A stretch of DNA of 64,000 bases, from assembly GCF_000186865.1 (NCBI RefSeq), contig NW_008705577.1, forward strand, positions 21,443 through 85,442, written 5' to 3'. This DNA comes from Aureococcus anophagefferens (lineage: Eukaryota > Sar > Pelagophyceae > Pelagomonadales > Pelagomonadaceae). How positions within the stretch are numbered: the first letter of the stretch is position 1; the number at the start of each line of letters is the position of its first letter. Below are positions 29,084 through 39,328 of this stretch, piece after piece. The position numbers and the translations under genes are program-made. The notes below the pieces were generated by a model. The model was not told where the DNA came from. It did no database searches and saw only the letters and a list, made by a program, of their open reading frames with translations.

Positions 29084-32000
29084 TTAGTAGCGCCGCGAGC
29101 TCCGGGGGCTGCGGCGGGGGCTGCGGTCTCCCGAGCGCTTCGAGCGGGACGAGGGCAGGATGGCCTTGAGGAAGTCGCGGTACTTGAGGCGGCCCTCGCG
29201 GCGGCCGGGGAACTGCGCCATGGTCTTGCGGACCTCGCGGCTCGAGAGCGACACGCCGAGCTTCTTCATGGCCTTGGCGAACTCGCGCTCGTCGATGGTG
29301 CCGTCGCCGTCGAGGTCGAAGTGGGCGAAGATGTCGTCGGGCGACAGGCCGTCGTCGACGGCGTCGCGGACGAGGCTCCGGAGCCGCTTGAGCGCGTCGT
29401 CGTCGTCGTCCTCGTCGCCGTCGCCGTCGCCGTCGGCGTAGCGCGCGAGGTCGCGCCAGGCGACGGCGCCGCCGCGGTCGAAGCGGTCCGCGACGCGCCG
29501 CGCGTCGGACGACGAGAGCTCGAAGCCGAGGGTCGCGAACGCGCGGTCCAAATCGGCCCGCGACACCGCGCCGTCGCCCGCGTAGTCGTAGGCCTCGAAG
29601 GCGCGCGCGTAGTTGGGCCGCTTGCCCCGCCGGTCCCGCGACCGCTTCGCCTCCTTCCGTAAAGCCCGGAGCGCGCCCGCGGCGCGCTCGCGGCTCTTGG
29701 ACGACGCGCGCGGCGACCGCGACCCGCGGTCCGAGCCGCGGCGGCTCGCCGGCGCGACGGCCTTGACGAAGTCGCGGTACCGCACGCGGCCGCGGCGCCC
29801 GCCGGGGAAGCGGTCCATGACCTTGCGGACCTCGTAGGCCGTCATCTCGACGCCCAGCTTCTTCATGCCCTTGGTGAACTCCCGCTCGTCGACGTCGCCG
29901 CTCCCGTCGCGGTCGAAGTGCTCGAAGCAGTCCGCGGGACTCAGGCCGTCCTGCACGGCGTCGCGCACCAACCCGCGCAGGCGGCCCATGACCTCGTCGA
30001 CGGCGTCGTCCGAGTCCTCGGGCCGCGACCCGGCGCCCTCCGCGAACTTCAAGAACTCGCGCAGCGACACGGTGCCGTCGCCGTCGCGGTCCAGGCGCTC
30101 CACGACGCGGTCGAACTCGCCGCCGTCGAACTCGAAGCCGAGCTTCTCGAGCCCGCGCCGGAACTCGCGCCGCTCGAGGCGCCCCGACCCGTCCGCGTCG
30201 AGATCCCGGAAGGCCCGCCGGTAGTCCGGCGGCCCGCCGGACCGCCGCGCGAGGCGCTCGAGCTCCGCGCGGAGCGGCTCCAGCGCGCCGCGCGGCTCCC
30301 GGCTCCGCGACCGCGACGGCTTGACGGCCTCGAGGAAGTCGTCGTACTTGACGCGGCCGCGGCGGCCGGGGAAGCGGTCCATGGCCTTGCGCACCTCGTA
30401 GGCCGTCAGCTCCGCGCCGAGCTTCCGCAGCCCCCGCGCGAACTCGTCCTCGTCGACGGTGCCGTCGCCGTCGCGGTCCAGGCGCTCGAAGACGGCCCGG
30501 GGCGACGACCCGCCGTCGAGGCGGTCGCGGCACGCGTCGCGCAGCAGCTTCAAGACGTCGTCCTGGTCCTCCTCGCGCGCGCCCGCGCCGGCGCCCCGGT
30601 CGCACCAGCCCACGAACTCGGCGTAGGACACCTTGCCGTCGCCGTCGACGTCGAAGCGGTCCACGAGGCCGTCGACGTCGTCCGCGGACAATTCGAAGCC
30701 GAGCCGCTCGAGCGCGCGGCGGAACTCGCGCTTGTTGATCTTGCCCGAGTCGTTGTCGTCGAATTCCAAAAAGGCGTCGCGGAGCCGGTTGCGCCGGCCC
30801 CGGGCCAGGCGCCGCACCTCCTTGAAGACCGCGCGCTCCAGTCGCGTCGTCCGGTCGTCGCCCGAAGCGTCCGCGAACTTCAGGAACTCCCGCAGCGACA
30901 CGCGGCCGTCGCCGTCGACGTCGAGCCGGTCGACGACGGCCCTTAAATCCTCCGACGACAGCTCCTCGAAGCCGAGCTTCTCCAGGCCCCGCCGGAACTC
31001 GCGCGGCTCCAGGTAGCCCGACCCGTCGCGGTCCAACGCGCGGAAGACGCGCTTGTAGTCCGGCGGCCCCTCGGACCGCTGGCCCAGGCGCCGGATCTCG
31101 CTGCGCAGCAGGCGGAAGCCCGCGGGCTCCTCCTTCTTGCCGGCACCCGCCGCGGACTCGAGCAGTTTCGCGACGTCCGCCACCGGCGCGCCGTCGCGGC
31201 CGCCGACGGCCTCCAGCACGTCCGCGGCCTCGTCGCGCGTGATCTCGATGTCCATGGCCTCGAGGGACCGCCGCAGGTCCCGCGCGCTGTCGATGACCCT
31301 GGCGTCCGTCGACTTGCGGAGCTCGCGCGAGAAGTCGGGCGGGCCGTCGCGGCTCTTCGCGAGGCGCTTGACCTCGCGCTTCACCGCCGCGACGCCCGGC
31401 GGGTCGCGCGCGTCGCCCTCGCCCACGGCGTCGTAGAAGTCGCGGAGCCGCACGGTGCCGTCGCGCCCCGGGAAGCGCGCGAAGACCTTTTTCGTCTCGT
31501 ACGCGCTCAGGGACACGCCGAGCTTCTTCATGCCCTTTTGGAACTCGCGCTCGTCGACGTCGCCGCTGCCGTCGCGGTCGAAGGCGTCGAAGCAGTCCGC
31601 TACTTCTAAACCGTCGCGCTTCGCGTCGGCGACGGCGTTCTTCAGCCTGTCGAGGACGTCGTCGACGTCGCCCTCGAGCAGCGCGGCGCCGCCGCCGTCG
31701 GCGAAGGCGACGAACTCCTTCCAGGACACCTTCCCGTCGCCGTCGCGGTCGAAGCGCGCCATCAGCGCGTCGACGTCGGCCCGGTCGAGGCGGAAGCCCA
31801 GGTCGTCGAGCGCGCGGCCGAGCTCGCGGCGGCTGAGCTTCCCCGAGCCGTTCGCGTCCATGTCCTCGAAGGCCCGCCGCAGCTTCTTCGACCCGCCGAG
31901 GCGCTCGAGCTCCTTGCGCAGGGCGCGCTCGACCCTGTTCGTCCGCTCCTCGTCCTCGCGCCCGCCGCCCGTGGCGAAGGCCACGAACTCGCGGAAGTCG

Positions 32001-35000
32001 ACTTTGCCGTCGCCGTCGCCGTCGAAGGCCGCGACGGCGTCCCGGACGTCGTCGGCGCCGAGGTCCTCGAAGCCCAAAGCTTTCAGCGCCCGCTTGAACT
32101 CGCGGGGCTCGAGCTTGCCCGAGCCGTCGGCGTCGAAGTCGTCGAAGACGCGCGCGTAGTCCGGCGCGCGGCCTCGGCGCTCCGCGAGGCGGTCGATGGC
32201 GCTCCGCAGGGCCCGGAGGCCCGGGGGCGCGTCGGCCGCGCCGCCGGCCTCGCTGTCGCCCTTGAGGAACCGCAGGAACCGCCCGCCGTCGACGTTGCCG
32301 TCCTCCGACGGGTCGAAGCGCGCCGCGAGCCGCGCGCGCTCCGACGCCGCGAGGTCCACGCCGAGGCGGTCGAGGACGACCCCAAAGTCGCGCGCGCCGA
32401 TGAGCCCGGACCCGTTGCCGTCGACGTCCGCGAGCGCGTCGGCGGCGTCGCGGGGCGTGAGCTTGCGCTTGTGGCTCAGGTAGCGCACCTTCTGCTCCAG
32501 GAACGCGTGGCACGGGTCCTTGACGAAGACCAGGAACTCCGGGTACTCGACCCAGCCGTCGCCGTCCAGGTCCATGGCCGCGAACAAGTCCCGCTCCTGC
32601 TCGCCGGAGAGCTTGAGCTTTAACGCTCGCAGACCGTCCGCGAGGTCCGCGGCGTCGACCCGCCCGCGCCGCTTCGTGTCGAAGTGCTTGAAGGCCCGGC
32701 GCAGGCGCCCCGGCTGCCACCACTCGAAGCGGCGCTTGATCATGGCCCGCAGCTTCTCCTCGACGCGCCAGGCCTCGCCGGCCTCGGGCCGCACGGGCAG
32801 CACGCCGTTGAGCAGCTCGACGTAGTGCACGCCGCCGCGCGTCGCCGCGCGGTAGCGGTTCTCCAGCGCGTCGAGATCCGAAGCGTCGAGGCGGCAGCCG
32901 AGGGCGCGGAGCACGCGCGCGAAGGCGTCGCGCGTCAGCACGCCCGAGTACGCGCCGTCCTCCTTCTCGAACGCCGCGCGGTAGTCGACGCCCGCGCGCA
33001 CCTGCGCCTTGAGCGCGTCCCGCAGCACGTCGCCGGCGTCGGCGCGCGTCTGGCGGTGCGGCGCCGGCGCCGCGGGCTCGCCGTCGCCGCCGTCCGCCGC
33101 GGCCTCGACGGACGCGACGAAGTCGCGGTACACGACGTCGCCCCGCGGGTCCAGGAAGTGCGTCACCACGAAATCGAGGTCGTCGTCCCGCATGTCGCTG
33201 CGTAGATCCTCGACGAGAGCGCGCTTGAAGGCCTTGGGCGCCAGGCGCCCGCTGTCGTCGCGGTCGAGGCCGTCGAAGACGCCGCGCGCCCAGGCCCGCG
33301 TCGTCAGCACGTCGTCGCCGAGCTTTCTCAGGAGCCCGTCGAGCTTCTGCTTCGCGTCGTCGACGTCCGGCGTCGCCGCCCAGGCGAGGAAGCGCTTCCA
33401 GGCCGCGCCGCGGACCGTCGCCAGCGCCGGGTCGACGGCGAAGCGGTCCCCGAGCGCCACGAGGTCGGCCTCGGACAGGCAGAGCCCCGCCCTCTTGCCC
33501 GCGCTCGCGAAGACGCGCGGGTCCAGCACGTCGGCGCCGCGCCAGTCGTAGCGCGCGAACTGGGCCTTGACGACGGCGGCGTTGCGGTTCGCGCCGAGGC
33601 GCTCGTCGGCCTCGGCGAGCGCCGCGCGGCACCGGCTCCGCAGGTGCGCCCAGTCCGGCGGTCCGCCCGGCGGCGGCAGCGACGGCGGCAGGCGCGCGTA
33701 CTCGACCAGGGCGTCGTAGGCGACGCCGGCGCTGCCCGGGTCGACGACGGCCGCGAGGCCCCGGATCTCGGGCCGCCCCGCCGCGGGCGCGCCCAAGACG
33801 CTGTCGACGAGCGCCTCGAAGTCGTCGCGCTCGAGGGCCGCGCGGCCCCGCGTGTCCGCGCGCCGGAACGCCTCGCGCAGCGTGCCCGCCTCGAGCAGCG
33901 TGCCCAGCGCCTCCCGGAGCCGCNNNNNNNNNNNNNNNNNNNNNNNNNNNNNNNNNNNNNNNNNNNNNNNNNNAAGAGGCGCGCGACGCAGCGCAGCTCG
34001 TCGGCCGCGAGGTCCACGCCGAGGCCCGCGAGCGCGTCGCGGAACGCGTCCGCGGGCAACGACCCGTCGCGGCGCGCGTCCGCGGCCCGGAGCCGCGCGA
34101 GCGCGCCGTCGTGGAATACGATCCGCGCCGCCGCGCGCGCCGCGGCGGACGGCGGCGCCGGCGCCGTCTCGAGGAAGGTCAGGAAGGCCCCGTAGTCGAA
34201 GAGGTCGCCGCGCGAAAAGTGGTCGAGCACCGCGGCCAAGAGCTCGGGCGCGAGCGGGTACTCGCGCGCGCGGCGCCGCAACACCGCCGCGGCGTCGTCG
34301 CGGCGCACGGTGCCGGCGCCGGCGGCGTCGCAGTCGACGAAGGCCGGCCGCAGGTCCGGGGGCGCGGCGACGCCCTCGAGGCGCCGCCGCGCGGCGTCGA
34401 GCGCGTCCTCCGCGGCGAGGATGGGCGCGCCGGACGTCGGCGGCCGCGCCTCGGGCAGCCGCACGCCCGCCGTGACGTCCGCCGTGATGTAGTGGCTCGC
34501 GGCCTCGGGCGAGCCCGGCGCGGACGCCTCGCGGCGCGGCGACGCGCGCCGCGGCGGCGTCATCGCGTCCGCGGCGACCGCGGCCGCGCCGTGGGTCCGG
34601 TCCGGGTAGGCGTCGCCGCCGTCGCGGCCGACGGCGACGGCGTCGCCGGCGACCTCCGGCGCGGCCGCGGGCGGCTCCGCGAAGTCGAAGAGGCCGCCCG
34701 GCTCGTCGCCCGCGTCCCGCGGCGGCGCCTCCGCGCGCGCCGCGGCCAGGATGCGCTCCCGCTCCTCGCGCGCGTCGCGCACGCGGTCGTGGAACTCGCG
34801 CTGCTTCCGCGCCGCGTCGTCCTCGGCGGCGCTCGGCGCCGCGTCGACGTCGCGCAAAATGTCGTCCGTCGACCGCGGATCGTCCTCGTAGGGCTCGTCC
34901 TCGATGACGGACCCGAGCCGCCGCTCGACGGCCTGGCGCCGGGCGATGTCCACGGCCGGCTCCTCGCCGCGCCGCGGCGCCTCGTCGACGAGCTCGAGGC

Positions 35001-38000
35001 CCAGGTGCGTGAGCGCCTGCTTGAAGTGGGGCCGCGGCAGCCGCCCCGCGCGCGCCGCGTCCAGGTCCTCGAAGGGCCCCGCGAGGGGGCGCCCCAGACG
35101 CCGGAGCTTGGCGACGTGGGCGCGGAGCTTCGACCGCACGTTGGCCTCCACGGGCTTCTGCGCCCCGCAGGCCGCGATGAGCTCCTCCGTGCCGAAGCGC
35201 CCCGACGTCGCCTTGCGCTCGTGGCGTAAGAACGCGCAGAGCTCGTCGCGCGGCGCGCCCACGGTCATGCCCGCCAGCGCGTCGGCGAAGTCGTCCTCGC
35301 CCATGGTCTCGACGTCGAGGTGGCCGAACAGGTCCCGCGCGTCGCGGTCCTGCGCGACGCGGCACCGCTCGACGAACGCGCGCAACTTCGACCGCGCGGA
35401 CGCGACCGCCGGCGACGCGTCGAGCTCGTGGAGGAAGCCGAGGTAGTCGACCTGGCCGTCCTTGCGCGGCGAGAAGGTCGCCAGGATCCAGTCGAGCTCC
35501 TCGTCCGTCAGCGTCGCGCCCGACGTCGTCCGGGCCGTCTTGAAGTCGAACTTCCACCGCGCGGCGACGCGGAGCGTGCCCGCGTCGCGCCCCGTGTCCG
35601 ACTGGAGGGGCAGCGTCGCGAAGACGCTCTCGCCGTCGGCCAGAGCGCCGAGCGAGACCTCGACGGACCCGACGAGCGCGTCGTCCGCGCCCGCGCCGCC
35701 GTCGCCCTCGTCCACAAAGTCGAGCACCGTGAACGCCAGCCGCTCCGTGCGGAGCAGCGCGAGCGCCTGGGCCGTCGTCGCGAGCGGGAAGGAGAGCACG
35801 TGCTCGAAGGTCGGGTCCGCCGTCGCGCGCTGCACGGGCGTGAAGCTGTCGGCGAACTGGAGGAGCTGGTAGTGGACGTAGGGCGACGGCTTCGCGTCGT
35901 CCGCGCGACCCCTTAGACCCGACGCGGAGTGGACGACGATCTCGACCTCGTTGACGAGCTTGCCCGCCGCGTCGTCGTTGGATTCGTCGGGCGACGCGTC
36001 GGCGCCGAGCTGCGCGAGCATGACCTTCTCGATGGCCTGGCGCTCCGCCGGGTGGCGGTCGAGGAAGAGCTGGTAGAGTTCGGTGACGGGCAACGCGAGG
36101 CGGACCTCGACGTGGGCCGTGCCGCACTTCCGCCCGGACCGCGCGGCGATCAAAGGGCACCGCTCCACCACCAACGTCGGCCGCGAGTCCAGCAGCGGCG
36201 CCAGGGGCACCGCGCACTTGGCGACGAGCTCGTAGTCGGCCTGCTGCGCCTCGCAGACCTCCACGTCGAGGCTCTCCGTCGCCAGGTAGCGCAGGAAGAG
36301 GTCGTCGACGGAGACCTTGTAGGACGTCGCGAAGTCGAACTCGGGTTTCGTGCCCGGCAGCCACTGCGTCGCCTGGGACTCGAAGTTTAGGAAGTCGACG
36401 ACGGCGAACGTCGACGAGCCCGGCGACACGAGGCCGTCGTCGAGGTCCATGCCGACGATCCAGACCTCGACCAAATTCTCGTCGGCCGCGAGCTCGCCGC
36501 TCTTGAGCTCCATGAGGAGCGCGTTGCCCGCCGTCGACTCCGAGGCCACGGACGCCGCGTCGTCCTCGAGGCCCCGGGGCGCGCGCGGCGGCCCTCCGCC
36601 GCCGCGCTTCGTCGTCGCGTAGCGCGCCTGGCGGAGCTGCGCCTCCAACACGTTGATGCGCTGGAGCCGCTTCACGTTGAGCGCCTCGTAGTCCTCGAGC
36701 TTGACGATGAGGTCGCGCTTCTCGCCGCCCTGCTTCGCGCCCTTGTCCTCGAGCTCGAGGTGCAGGTCGCGGTTGATGGACATCTGGACCTTGAGCATCT
36801 TCTCGGACCGCTCGAGCTCGTACTGGAGCTGGAGGTGGTCCTCGCGGAGCTTGTCGAGCTTCCGCTTGAGGTCCGGCGCCTTGAGGTCGTCCGTGACCTC
36901 CGGGTCGACCTTCTCCAAAAAGTCGAACTGGTCGGGCTCGCGCGCGAGCTCGCGGCGCTTCACGATGGTCAGCGCGCGCTCGAGCTCCTCCATGTCGACG
37001 CCCTCGTCGCCCATGTAGAGCTTCATCTTGTCCTGCAGCAGCTCGTTGCCCGCCTCCGTCTCCTTGAAGCGCAGCCGCAGCTCCGTGAGCTGGTGCTCCG
37101 CGTGCTCCTTCTCGCCGCGGAGCGCCTCCACCTTCTCCCGGAGCTTCTTGAGGCTCGCGTCGTAGGCGCGCGCGCCCTCCTGGAGGTGCTCGATGTGGGC
37201 CTTGGCGTCGCGGTCGTTGCGCTCGAGCTCGCTCAGCCGGTTCGCGCGGTCCTGCTTGTCGTACGCCTCGGAGATGAACGGCGCCTCGCAGAGCTTCGTC
37301 AGCTCGTCCTCGAGGCGCCGGTTCATGCCCTGGAGGTCGCCGACGCGCTCCTGGAGCTCGTCGACGCGCGACGCCTTGCGCTCCGCGTCCTCCTTGTCCG
37401 CCTGCGCGTCCTGGAGCGCGCGGCGCAAATCGCGGATCCGCCGGTTGTACTCGTCCAACTGGTCGAACTGCGACTTCTGGATGTCGCGCTGCGCCTTCGC
37501 CTTCGACTCCAGCGTGTCGTAGCGCATCTGGAGGAGCTGCACCTCGGCCTTGGCCTCGCGCAGCTCGCGCTCGAGCTTCTCCGTCTCGAGGCCCTCGAGG
37601 AACTTGGACGAGCCGCCGCCGGCCTTCTTCGGCGAGCTCGCCGCGCTCTCGCGGACCTCCGCGACGGACGGCGCGTGGACGACGAGGGGCCGGCCGCTGC
37701 GCTTCGCCGCGTCCCGCAGGTCCCGGTTCTCCACGCGCAGGCTCTCGAGCTGCTCCTCCGCGTCCTCGACGCGGAGCTTGAACCGCTGCACGAGCTCGGC
37801 GAGCTTGCCCTGCGACAGGCTCCGCGCGTCGTCGCCCTTGGGCCCGCTCGCGGCGGCGGCGGCGGCGTTGCCCGCGCGGCCCCGGGCCGCGCGCTTGAGC
37901 ACGGCGACCTCGCGCTTGCGCTTCTCCAGCGCCTCGGCCATCGCGCGGCCCTTGCGCTCGAGCTCGCCGTTGCGGCGCTCGAGGCGCGCCTTGTCCTGGT

Positions 38001-38229
38001 AGAGGCCCTTGATGATGGTCTCGTGCTCGCCCCGGAGCGCCGCGCTGCTCGGCGCGCCGCCGCCGCCGCCGCCGGACGCGTCGAGGCGCTCCTTCGTGCG
38101 CATCAAGTTCTCGATCTTCGACAGCTGCACGTTCGTGCGCTTCAGCTCCTCGGTGCGCTCGTGGTACTGGCGCTGGAGCTCGCTGTGCTGGCTCCGCAGG
38201 GCGTGGTACGCCTCCTTGTAGTCCGTCAT
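29084..38229 (-). CDS. RPGRIP1-like coiled-coil/C2 protein extended by a long EF-hand array (contains N gap)
   Basis: The start is the ATG at 38229 (MTDYKEAYHALRSQHSELQ). The first 560 residues are coiled coil like that of RPGRIP1/RPGRIP1L, cilium transition-zone proteins. A C2 domain follows (ENLVEVWIVGMDLDDG ... FAVVDFLNFESQATQWLPG), then a second C2 (VNEVEIVVHSASGLRGRADD). After an acidic linker come degenerate helical EF-hand-like segments up to the 50-base N gap (33924-33973). Beyond the gap the frame shifts and the protein goes on for about 1610 residues. That part has at least 16 canonical EF-hand loops (for example DADGSGKLEPREF, DRDGDGTVSLREF) in repeating modules, ending in an Arg/Ser-rich tail (RSPRRSPRSSRRY). 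The total is over 3000 residues. A ciliary calcium scaffold is inferred. The gap length is unknown, so continuity across it is likely but unproven. Confidence 0.78.
33924..33973. other. assembly gap (50 N)
   Basis: Fifty N bases inside the RPGRIP1-like/EF-hand gene. The reading frame on the two sides differs, so the true gap length is not 50, or the number is a placeholder. Confidence 0.98.
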
Positions 38230-38435
38230 GGCCGACGGGCTCGCGGTGGCGCGACCAAACCGCGCGCCGGAGAGCGGGCAGCCTCACCCGTTTGCTGAAT
38301 TTGAGCGGGTAAATGAATGGGTTGAGTTTCAACTTGCACATCGTCACCCCGTATTGAAGCAGGTCGATGAGCCTTCCTAATGGAAGCCCATCGAACCTGA
38401 CTTCGGTGCACACCGGGAGCAATCTCGCGCTAGGC

Positions 38436-39323
38436 ATGCGCGTGCTAGGCATGCGCGCGCTGGCGGCGCTGGCCAGCGCCCAGCTCGCATCCGCGCTCTC
38501 GACATCTACCGAGGATTTCCGAGCCGGCATCTCTCGAGGATTTCCGAGCCGACGCGCCGCTGGCGCTCCCGTCGCTGCTGCCTCGGAAACGTCTCAAACA
38601 GACGACATCGTGCGCGAGTCCGGGAGCTGGCACCTGCAGATCGACGAGGACTGGGCGGGCCTGCGGCGGGTCTCGGACGCGCCGCGCGTCTACTACGTCG
38701 AGGGCCTGCTGTCGGCCGCGGAGTGCGACGCGTTGATCGCGAAGGCGACGCCGGAGCGCCTGACCTGGGGCGGCGACTCCACGGGCCGCGCGGATCGGCG
38801 GACGTCGCGCGAGTGCCGGCTCGGCTACGACGAGGTCGCCGGCCTCCAGCGGCGCTTCGCGAAACTTCTACGGACAAAAACGTCGCACTTCGAGCCGCTC
38901 AAGCTCACGCGCTACGGGCCCGGCGCCTACTTTTCCTACCACCACGACGCGCTCGCCTACGGGGGCTACCCGGGCGGCGCTCGCGACTGCGCGACGGCCC
39001 ACTGCAACCGCGTCGCGACGATCATCCTGTACCTCAACGACTGCGCCGGCGGCGAGACGCGCTTCACGCACCTCGACTTGGCCTTCCCGCCGAGGCGCGG
39101 CGACGCGGTCGTCCACTTCCCCGCGTTCACGGCGGAGCGCCGCGTGCCGCGGGAGCTCCGCGGCGTCTACGACGCCCGCGTCGGCCACGAGGGCGCGCCC
39201 GTGGCGGACGGCGAGGAGAAGTTCATCTGCCAGCAGTGGGCCTGGACCGGCGCGCTCGATAGGTACGCCGCGCCGCCCGCGTACCGGCCCGACGGGCGCT
39301 GGGACGGGAAGGGCCCGCTGTAG
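38436..39323 (+). CDS. prolyl 4-hydroxylase (2OG-Fe(II) oxygenase), ER/secretory
   Basis: A 295-residue protein; I chose the ATG at 38436 because it begins a hydrophobic leader (MRVLGMRALAALASAQLASA). The catalytic domain runs from about residue 80. YYVEGLLSAAECDALIAKA is the usual P4H start. The Fe ligands are HxD in YFSYHHDAL, with a distal His in the VGHEGAP region, and the 2-oxoglutarate-binding Lys follows in EEKFICQQW. TIILYLNDCAGGETRF is the strand typical of the family. Such enzymes hydroxylate proline in secreted glycoproteins. It is divergent from the RPGRIP1-like gene, with about 200 bases between the starts. Confidence 0.85.
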   Translation: MRVLGMRALAALASAQLASALSTSTEDFRAGISRGFPSRRAAGAPVAAASETSQTDDIVRESGSWHLQIDEDWAGLRRVSDAPRVYYVEGLLSAAECDALIAKATPERLTWGGDSTGRADRRTSRECRLGYDEVAGLQRRFAKLLRTKTSHFEPLKLTRYGPGAYFSYHHDALAYGGYPGGARDCATAHCNRVATIILYLNDCAGGETRFTHLDLAFPPRRGDAVVHFPAFTAERRVPRELRGVYDARVGHEGAPVADGEEKFICQQWAWTGALDRYAAPPAYRPDGRWDGKGPL

Positions 39324-39328
39324 CGACG

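Noticed and set aside
29049..33632. Very long frame antisense or in another phase of the EF-hand region (about 1500 codons)
   Set aside because: Composition is Arg/Ala/Gly-rich without motifs, while the other frame shows regular EF-hands. GC-rich DNA keeps shadow frames open.
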